From: Candidatus Neomicrothrix sp. UBA2983
Lineage (GTDB): Bacteria > Actinomycetota > Acidimicrobiia > Acidimicrobiales > MedAcidi-G1
Length of the DNA stretch: 13,559 nucleotides
Assembly (NCBI GenBank): GCA_002346745.1
Contig: DEAL01000033.1
Location: forward strand, 1-13,559
Direction: 5' to 3'
Below the pieces are notes generated by a model that searched no databases, was not told where the DNA came from, and worked only from the letters and a program-made list of their open reading frames with translations. Position numbers and translations under genes: made by a program. Below are positions 1-5,800 of the stretch, piece after piece; position 1 is the stretch's first letter, and each line of letters starts with the position of its first letter.

Positions 1-71
1 GAGGCTTCCAACCCGAACCCGGCGGCGGCTTCGGCGATCCCGGCGGCGACGGCGGCTTCGGCAACCCCTGA
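1..71 (+). CDS. 3' end of a Gly/Phe-rich protein gene (partial)
   Basis: Reading in the frame that starts at base 3, 22 codons run to a TGA at 69-71. They encode a tail made almost only of Gly, Phe, Pro, Asp and Asn, with GGGFGDPGG- and GGFGNP-like repeats. Codons end mostly in C, as expected for a real gene in this genome. Such tails occur at the C-terminus of many actinobacterial membrane or secreted proteins and are usually disordered. The upstream body lies outside the window, so no function can be assigned. The reading could also be chance in GC-rich DNA. Confidence 0.5.
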   Translation, partial: GFQPEPGGGFGDPGGDGGFGNP

Positions 72-89
72 GCCGTTCCGACAATCGAG

Positions 90-341
90 TCACTCCACTC
101 GTGCAGTGCCCTTGCGGGTGCGGGCCTTGGCGATGTCGCCGACGACGACCGTGAAGGGTCGCGCCGGGTACCTTGCGGCGTCTACGACGAAGTGGGCGCC
201 GGGTCCGACGGCGTTGCCGAACGGGACGAACAGGTCGGTGAGGAGGCCGGCGGGGTCTGCCTCGGCGCTCGCTTCGGCGACCTGGACAAGCTCTGCGAGG
301 AGGCCCGTGTTGAGTGCGACCTCAGGCCGACGCCCGCCCTC
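90..341 (-). pseudogene. Truncated DUF3987-type primase/helicase remnant
   Basis: On the minus strand an open frame of 83 codons runs from just after an in-frame TAA (342-344) to a TGA at 90-92. It has no ATG, GTG or TTG start. The translation contains LLTDLFVPFGNAVGPGAHF and then TVVVGDIAKARTRKGTA. From memory, this matches the N-terminal part of DUF3987-containing replication proteins of actinobacterial mobile elements (typical LLVQFLVAFGNAVGRGPHF ... VLVGATAKGRKGTS), where the last segment is the Walker A region. Full-length relatives have several hundred residues, so this is a fragment truncated at both ends, stopping just after the P-loop. No start and a degraded P-loop mean it is not functional. 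The 250 bases on its upstream side (342-591) hold no gene I can support. Confidence 0.6.
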
Positions 342-591
342 TTATCCGCGTTCCCTGCCATCGCGAACCCTTTGTGCGGACTGGCAGATCGGCCCGTCGA
401 GACGTCCGACCCCGTGCCCGCCGGGTCGGAAGAGCAGACTCCGCCTTCGCCACCTCAGCCCGCACCGGACCGGATGGCACGAATGCGCGCATCTCTCGTG
501 AGAGCCGTCAGCCCCGAACCATTCATCGTCGGAGACACTTCGCCCTTGTCAGGACGGACCGGTTCGCGAACCTCCGACGGGGTGTGAGCCC

Positions 592-864
592 CTACTGCTT
601 CAGGACCGTGATCTTGGTGGTCTCGACAAGGACTCCAGCGCCTTGCCGAGCCTTGGTGAACTCCTCGGAGCCCATGAACCCTTCGACCACCTCCATCGAA
701 GGCGTCTCCATGACCAAATGGAGAATATTCTCGTTCTCTGCATCGACACCGCAGACGAGGCAGGCTCCCCCCGCGGCTTCGATCTGTGGAATGGCTTCGG
801 TCTCGAACCAGGCCTTGAAAACCTCGAAGCCCTCCGCGATCTCCTCTTCGAGCAGAAAAATCAT
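592..864 (-). CDS. Small dimeric alpha/beta-barrel-like protein, unknown function
   Basis: A 90-residue protein starting MIFLLEEEIAEGFEVFKAWF. The ATG at 862-864 is preferred because GAAGGA lies 8 bases upstream; an in-frame start at 930 would add 22 Arg/Pro-rich residues that look non-coding. The layout suggests the ferredoxin-like fold of the antibiotic-biosynthesis-monooxygenase/dimeric alpha-beta barrel superfamily: strand, helix (10-30), strand (33-40, with C35 and C38), strand (46-53), then a helix with a GFMGSEEFTKARQGAGV segment (62-78) and a last strand. The 'S-E-F-x-x-A-x-x-x-A-G-V' helix is typical of small actinobacterial members. Function is unknown, likely cytoplasmic. It stands alone between a primase remnant and a lipoprotein gene. 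Confidence 0.65.
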   Translation of the reverse strand: MIFLLEEEIAEGFEVFKAWFETEAIPQIEAAGGACLVCGVDAENENILHLVMETPSMEVVEGFMGSEEFTKARQGAGVLVETTKITVLKQ

Positions 865-1167
865 CCTCGTCGTCCTTCTCTTGGTCGGGTCTGGACTCCC
901 AATGATCCCATCCGGCGCCAAAGGCGACAAACCGCCGCGCCCCTGCCGATAGCGCTCGATCGTGGTCCAGACGCGATCGCTGCCGACTCTCTACTTGGTA
1001 CGGCGAGCCCGCCAAGACGGCTTCCTGGAGGCGACCGTCAAGGGTCGACCCAACCACGCGCTTACCGAGAAAGCCCGCCGGTTGATCCGACATCGCCAGG
1101 CAGAAGAGCAAGTCGTCAATCCCCGCCCATTGACGCGGGCAGACGCCGAACTCAGGGATGCTTCTAT
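865..1167. other. Gene-poor stretch, possible degraded coding sequence
   Basis: No convincing gene. A plus-strand frame from a GTG at 962 to 1228 (88 codons) has fairly good third-position bias and contains LYLVRRARQDGFLEA followed by GRPNHALTEKARRLI, faintly like a winged-helix 'wing plus LTxxGRxLL' pattern. It lacks a ribosome site and runs antisense into the 3' end of the lipoprotein gene at 1168. A minus-strand frame in the same place is about equally open. It may be a remnant of the same accessory segment as the primase fragment. Confidence 0.25.
902..930 (-). promoter_or_regulatory. Possible promoter for the small barrel protein gene
   Basis: On the minus strand TTGTCG (925-930) is followed after 17 bases by GATCAT (902-907), about 40 bases before the chosen ATG at 864. 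The -35 and the spacing are good; the -10 lacks the leading T. Assigned by eye only. Confidence 0.3.
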
Positions 1168-2577
1168 CTACTGCTGCGCGAAGGCGGCGAAGATCCTTGC
1201 GGCAAGGCAATTACGTACGTCTCGATGAGTTGGGTCAGCGGAGCAGGTCCCTGATTCGTGGAGCAAGGAGTTGGCCAGAACCACGACCGATAGGTCAAGT
1301 TCAGGCGCGTAACGCATCAAGGTCGAATACCCACCACCCCCTCCTGGATGGCCGACCGTGGCAACGGTTCCAATCCCCGACCGCTCGTATGCCCTCTGTG
1401 TCGTCATGTACCCATAGTTCTGCATGACTCCCTGGTACATGACTGGATCTGAGACAAGCGACTCGAACAGCATTGTTCGAGCAGGCTCCGTGAGCGCCGA
1501 ACCACTTGTGCTGTAGAGGTTGTACCCCCAACGCGCGAGGTCCTCAGATGTGGAGATGAGACCGCAGCAGGGCCAACGGATCCTGCTTTGGCCACGCCAA
1601 TAGTGGTCAAGGCCATATGGGGCTGCCTCGACAATGTTGCCGAAACCCTCGGCGAACGGGGCAAGGTCTCCGTAGGGCTGTGCGGTGCCTGAGGGCACTT
1701 CGTCGTGTGGTGGCAGTGCGGCCGAGATACCGAGTGGGTCGAAGAAGGTCTTCCGGTAGAGCTCGCCGAGGCTCTGACCTCCTTGGAATTCTGCGATAAG
1801 CCCGAGCAGTACGAGGTTCGTGTCGTTGTAGTCAAAGGCTCCAGTCTCAACGAAGGCGTCTTGAACCAAGTTGATGTTGTCGGCAGGTTTCCAAGTCGCG
1901 CTCTTGAAATGACCGCTGACGCCGTCGCGGTTGTCGTTGTAGTTGGGCAACCCCGAGCGCATCGAGAGCATCTGCTCGACGGTGACGTCGGGATTGATCT
2001 TGCTCTTGTCGAACGACTCGTAATCGGGGTGACCAGACAGAACCTGTTGCAGGGAGTCAGTTGCTTCGTAGAGACCTTGCTCAATTTGGGCCAGTATCAA
2101 CGCCGAGACGAACGTCTTCGACGTGCTCCCGATGGGAATCGGTGTGCTGACTGTCATGTTCGCAGTCGAAGACGCTTCACCTAGCGCGTAGGCCCACACG
2201 ACGCCATCGGCGTAAACAGCGACCGAGATCCCTGCCCTCTCTTGAGCACCAGCAAACTCTTCGTCCACAACAGCCTGGAATGCGCTCTGGACTTCTGCTG
2301 GAAACGAGCCAGACTCGGTCGACTGCTGGAAGGTAGTTACCGAAGAGGTACTCGTTTGCGACGTCGTCGTGGTCGGTGCTGTCGTCGTGGTCGGTGCTGT
2401 CGTCGTGGTCGGTGCCGTCGTCGTGGTCGGTGCCGTCGTCGTGGTCGGTGCCGTCGTCGTGGTCGGTGCCGTCGTCGTGGTCGGTGCTGTCGTCGTGGTC
2501 GGTGCCGCCGTGTCCGAACTACCCCCGCAGGCTGAAGCCGCCAACAGGGCCACAAATGGAACCGCGAGGCGTCTCAC
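1168..2577 (-). CDS. Serine beta-lactamase/DD-peptidase-like lipoprotein with PTTTTA stalk
   Basis: A 469-residue protein. The GTG start at 2575-2577 gives an Arg-rich n-region, a hydrophobic stretch and a lipobox ending A-S-A-C17, so it is probably lipid-anchored on the outer face of the membrane. Residues 26-72 are eight PTTTT units forming an extended stalk. The catalytic domain belongs to the class C beta-lactamase/R61 carboxypeptidase family (serine hydrolases, also esterases). It has S151-x-x-K154 (nucleophile and base), Y250-N-D252 at the Y-x-N position, and a GHPGGGGGYS segment (409-418) at the KTG/HxG position. C458-region and C437-region cysteines may pair. Substrate cannot be told from sequence. 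GGGGGAG lies about 15 bases before the GTG, an unusually long spacing. GC content looks lower than in genes to the right. Confidence 0.85.
   Translation of the reverse strand: MRRLAVPFVALLAASACGGSSDTAAPTTTTAPTTTTAPTTTTAPTTTTAPTTTTAPTTTTAPTTTTAPTTTTSQTSTSSVTTFQQSTESGSFPAEVQSAFQAVVDEEFAGAQERAGISVAVYADGVVWAYALGEASSTANMTVSTPIPIGSTSKTFVSALILAQIEQGLYEATDSLQQVLSGHPDYESFDKSKINPDVTVEQMLSMRSGLPNYNDNRDGVSGHFKSATWKPADNINLVQDAFVETGAFDYNDTNLVLLGLIAEFQGGQSLGELYRKTFFDPLGISAALPPHDEVPSGTAQPYGDLAPFAEGFGNIVEAAPYGLDHYWRGQSRIRWPCCGLISTSEDLARWGYNLYSTSGSALTEPARTMLFESLVSDPVMYQGVMQNYGYMTTQRAYERSGIGTVATVGHPGGGGGYSTLMRYAPELDLSVVVLANSLLHESGTCSADPTHRDVRNCLAARIFAAFAQQ
2363..2506 (-). repeat. Eight in-frame 18-bp tandem repeats (PTTTTA stalk)
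   Basis: Eight contiguous copies of an 18-bp unit (plus strand gtcgtcgtggtcggtgcc, last base C or T) encode Pro-Thr-Thr-Thr-Thr-Ala on the minus strand. Copies 1, 2 and 7 end in T and the rest in C; they are otherwise identical. Being a multiple of 3, copy changes would alter stalk length without breaking the frame. Confidence 0.95.
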
Positions 2578-2623
2578 GACTTGAGTCTGCCACTCCCCCT
2601 TAGGGGGGGGTGAACGCGACAGC

Positions 2624-2643
2624 GACCAGCGTCTCCGCTGGTC
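2624..2643 (-). terminator. Hairpin downstream of tRNA-Val
   Basis: Perfect 8-bp stem GACCAGCG/CGCTGGTC around a GAGA (GNRA-type) tetraloop on the minus strand, beginning 7 bases after the tRNA 3' end. There is no clear T-tract after it, as is common for actinobacterial terminators. It would also separate the tRNA from the lipoprotein gene that follows on the same strand. Confidence 0.55.
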
Positions 2644-2650
2644 ACCAGAG

Positions 2651-2724
2651 TGGGCCGTGAGGGATTCGAACCCCCGACCCCCTGCGCGTCATGCAGGTGC
2701 TCTAGCCAACTGAGCTAACGGCCC
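2651..2724 (-). tRNA. tRNA-Val (GAC)
   Basis: Full cloverleaf on the minus strand: acceptor stem GGGCCGT/ACGGCCC with discriminator A, D-arm GCTC..GAGC, anticodon stem CCTGC/GCAGG with loop ATGACGC (anticodon GAC, reading GUC/GUU), variable GGGTC, and T-arm with TTCGAAT loop and one G-T pair in the stem. CCA is not encoded. It is 74 nt long. The arm sequences closely resemble bacterial valV-type tRNAs. Confidence 0.95.
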
Positions 2725-2735
2725 CGGAGCGCCAC

Positions 2736-2763
2736 AGCGTAGCGGTGCCCCCCGGTCGGACAA
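2736..2763 (-). promoter_or_regulatory. Promoter of tRNA-Val
   Basis: Minus-strand TTGTCC (2758-2763), a 16-base spacer, then TACGCT (2736-2741), a good actinobacterial -10. Transcription would start around 2729, about 5 bases before the tRNA 5' end. Confidence 0.5.
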
Positions 2764-2799
2764 CCGGGCGCTCGACTCCAGGGATGACGCCGGCAGGGT

Positions 2800-2805
2800 T
2801 AGGCT
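2800..2805 (+). promoter_or_regulatory. -10 box for the repeat-protein gene
   Basis: TAGGCT fits TAnnnT and would start the mRNA near 2812, leaving a leader of about 20 bases that carries GGAGG at 2824-2828 just before the GTG at 2833. No convincing -35 is seen; TCGACT at 2772-2777 is too far away (22 bases). Confidence 0.35.
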
Positions 2806-2832
2806 CCGCCGAAACGACGACGCGGAGGCAGG

Positions 2833-5800
2833 GTGCGAACACGTCAGCGACTGACCGGCATACTGGCTGTGGCGGGCCTCCTCGCGGCCGTGACCGCCAC
2901 GCAGGCCGCGGCCCAGGACGCCGAGGAGGTCACCTGCGAGGAACGGATCGGCGGCGGCGGCGAGAACGAGACCCGATGCTCTGACGGCACGGGCTGGATC
3001 GTGGACGATGCCGGCAACCGCACCGCCGAGTGGGTCACCGAGGGCGACTGCACGATCACCACCAACACCGACGGCTCGAGCCGGGGCCACTGCGCCCAGG
3101 GCGCCTACGGCTGGAACGTCGACACAAGCGGCAGCCGCTCCGACTGGACGAAGTCCGACGGCTGTCGTACCACCACCAACGCCGACGGCTCGCAGCGCCA
3201 GAGTTGCGACGACGGCTCCGGCTGGGAGACCACCGCCGACGGCACCCGCGACCGCACCTGGGTCACCGAGGGCGACTGTCGGGTCACCACCCATGCCGAT
3301 GGCAGCGTCGAGGGCTACTGCCAGAGCGGCGCCTGGGGATGGAACGTCGACACAAGCGGCAGCCGCTCCGACTGGACGAAGTCCGACGACTGTCGCACCA
3401 CCACCAACGCCGACGGCTCGCAACGCCAGAGCTGCGACGACGGCTCCGGCTGGGAGACCACCGCCGACGGCACCCGCGACCGCACCTGGGTCACCGAGGG
3501 CGACTGTCGGATCACCACCCGCGCCGATGGCCGCATCGAGGGCTACTGCCAGCGCGGCGCCTGGGGATGGAACGTCGATGCCGACGGCACGCGCTCCGAC
3601 TGGACCTACGACGGCAACTGCCGGACCACGACGTTCGCCGATGGATCCCGGCGAGGCTCCTGCGACGACGGGACGAGCTGGCAGGAGAACGCCGACGGCA
3701 CGCGCTCCGACACCTCCACCGGCGACGACGGCTGCCGGACCACCACCAATGCCGACGGCTCCCAGCGGGTCAGCTGCGACGACGGCTCCGGGCGACAGGT
3801 GAACGCCGACGGCACCGTCGACCGCACCTGGGTCACCGAGGGCGATTGCCAGGTCACCACCCATGCCAATGGCCGCGTCGAGGGCAACTGCGGCGGCAGC
3901 GCCTCCGGATGGGCGGTCGACACCGACGGGGCCCGCTCCGAATGGGTCCGGGAAGGGGCCTGCCGGACCACCACCAACGCCGACGGCTCGCAACGCCAGA
4001 GCTGCGACGACGGCTCCGGCTGGCAGACCACCGCCGACGGCACCCGCGACCGCACCTGGGTCACCGAGGGCGACTGCACCGTCACCACCCGGACGGACGG
4101 CCGCGTCGAGCACTACTGCGACAGCGGCAACTACGGCTGGGACATCGACGCCGAGGGCTCGCGCTCCGACTGGGTCCGGGAAGGGACCTGCCGGATCACC
4201 ACCAACGCCGACGGCTCCGAACGGGGCCGGTGCGAGGACGGCACCAGTTGGCACGTCGACGCTGGTGGGGAACGATCCGAGTCCGTCGAGTCGGACGACG
4301 GCTGCCGGACCACCACCAACGCCGACGGCTCCCAGCGGATCAGCTGCGACGACGGCTCCGGGCGACAGGTGAACGCCGACGGCACCGTCGACCGCACCTG
4401 GGCCACCGAGGGCGACTGCACGATCACCACCCGGACGGACGGTCGAACGGACGGCCATTGCGACGACGGAGCCCGGGGCTGGAGCGAAGCCAGCGACGGC
4501 ACCCGGACCGCCGAGTGGGCCCGGGAGGGAGACTGCCGGATCACGACCAACGCCGACGGGAGCCGGCGCACCGACTGCGACGACGGCACCGGCTGGAACG
4601 AGAGCGTCACCGGGGAACGCACCTCCGAATTCGCGACCGACGCGGAGACGGGCTGTCGGATCACGACCCGGTCGGACGGACGGCGGGAAGGCTGGTGCCC
4701 CGACGGCACGGGATGGAGCGAGAACGCCTCCGGCGAGCGCACCTCCGAGTCCGCCACCGACGCCGAGACCGGCTGCAACGTGCGGGTCAACGCCGACGGA
4801 ACCCGCCACCACTCCTGCGGCGACCACGCCTGGGGTTGGAGCGAGGACTCCCTGGGCAACCGGACCTCCGACTGGGTGCGCGACGGCGCATGCCGGATCA
4901 CCACGAACGTCGACGGAACCGTCCGCGGCCACTGCGACGACGGCACCGGCTGGAACGCGAACGCCTCCGGCGAGCGCACCTCCGAGACCGCCACCGACGC
5001 CGAGACCGGCTGCCAGGTCACCACCGACCGCAGCGGCTCACGCAACTTCCGATGTGACGACGGGGCCCGGAGCTGGACCGAGGATGCCGACGGCAAGCGC
5101 TTGTCCGAGTCGACCCTCGACCCGGCGACCGGTTGCACCACCCGCACCGAGTCGAACGGCTCCGTCAACGTGTCGTGCGAGGACGGCCGGGGCTCGCGCA
5201 CCGACCCCAACGGCAACGTCGAGGAGTGGACCGAGGTCCGCGACGACTCCACCGGCTGCAACAGCCGCACCATGTCCGACGGAACCTCGTCGGTCCACTG
5301 CCGCGATGGTTCCGGCTCGTACACAAATGAGCACGGCCGCACCCAGACGTGGACCGAGGAGGTCGACGACGACGGCTGCCGGACGCGTGCCTACGGAAGC
5401 GGGGCGGTGACGGTCGAGTGCGACGACGGCACCAGCCTTCGGACCGACGAGTTCGGCAACACCTCGGTCACGCGCATCGACGACGCCGGCTGCAGGATCA
5501 CCGAAAGCCACGACGGCTCCTCGCATACCCGCTGCCCCGACGGCTCCGGCTCGAACACCGACCGCCGCGGGCAGACTAGAACGTTCACCGAGGTCATCGA
5601 CCCGGAGAGCGGCTGTCGAACGACCTCGCGCTCCGACGGCTCCCAGGAGGTGCGCTGCGACGACGGCACGGGTTCCTGGACGGATGCATTCGGTCGGGTC
5701 CAGCGATGGAGCGAGGTCCTCGACCCCGACAGCGGCTGCACGATCCGGACCAACGAGGACGGGTCGGGCGAAGTCCGGTGCCCCGACGGCACGAACACTC

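Noticed and set aside
455..1210. 251-codon minus-strand frame
   Set aside because: It overlaps the better-supported 90-residue gene at 592-864 in another frame and runs into the lipoprotein gene; composition is Arg-rich and low in protein-like pattern.
2595..2610. C5-TTA-G8 hairpin as a terminator or regulatory site
   Set aside because: The stem is only five G-C pairs with a 3-base loop, and a homopolymer of 8 G may be chance; the GGGGGAG on the minus strand may instead be the distant ribosome site of the lipoprotein gene.
2689..4932. 747-codon minus-strand open frame antisense to the repeat gene
   Set aside because: It mirrors the tandem repeats (GAVAGAVGG-type low complexity), runs across the tRNA-Val gene and has no ribosome site; it is an artefact of GC-rich repeats with few stops. 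The long minus frames at 5038-6129 and 6154-7680 are rejected for the same reason.
3030..5057. 675-codon plus-strand frame rich in Arg/His inside the repeat gene
   Set aside because: Frame-shifted reading of the same repeats; the main frame has a signal peptide, ribosome site and perfect Cys spacing.
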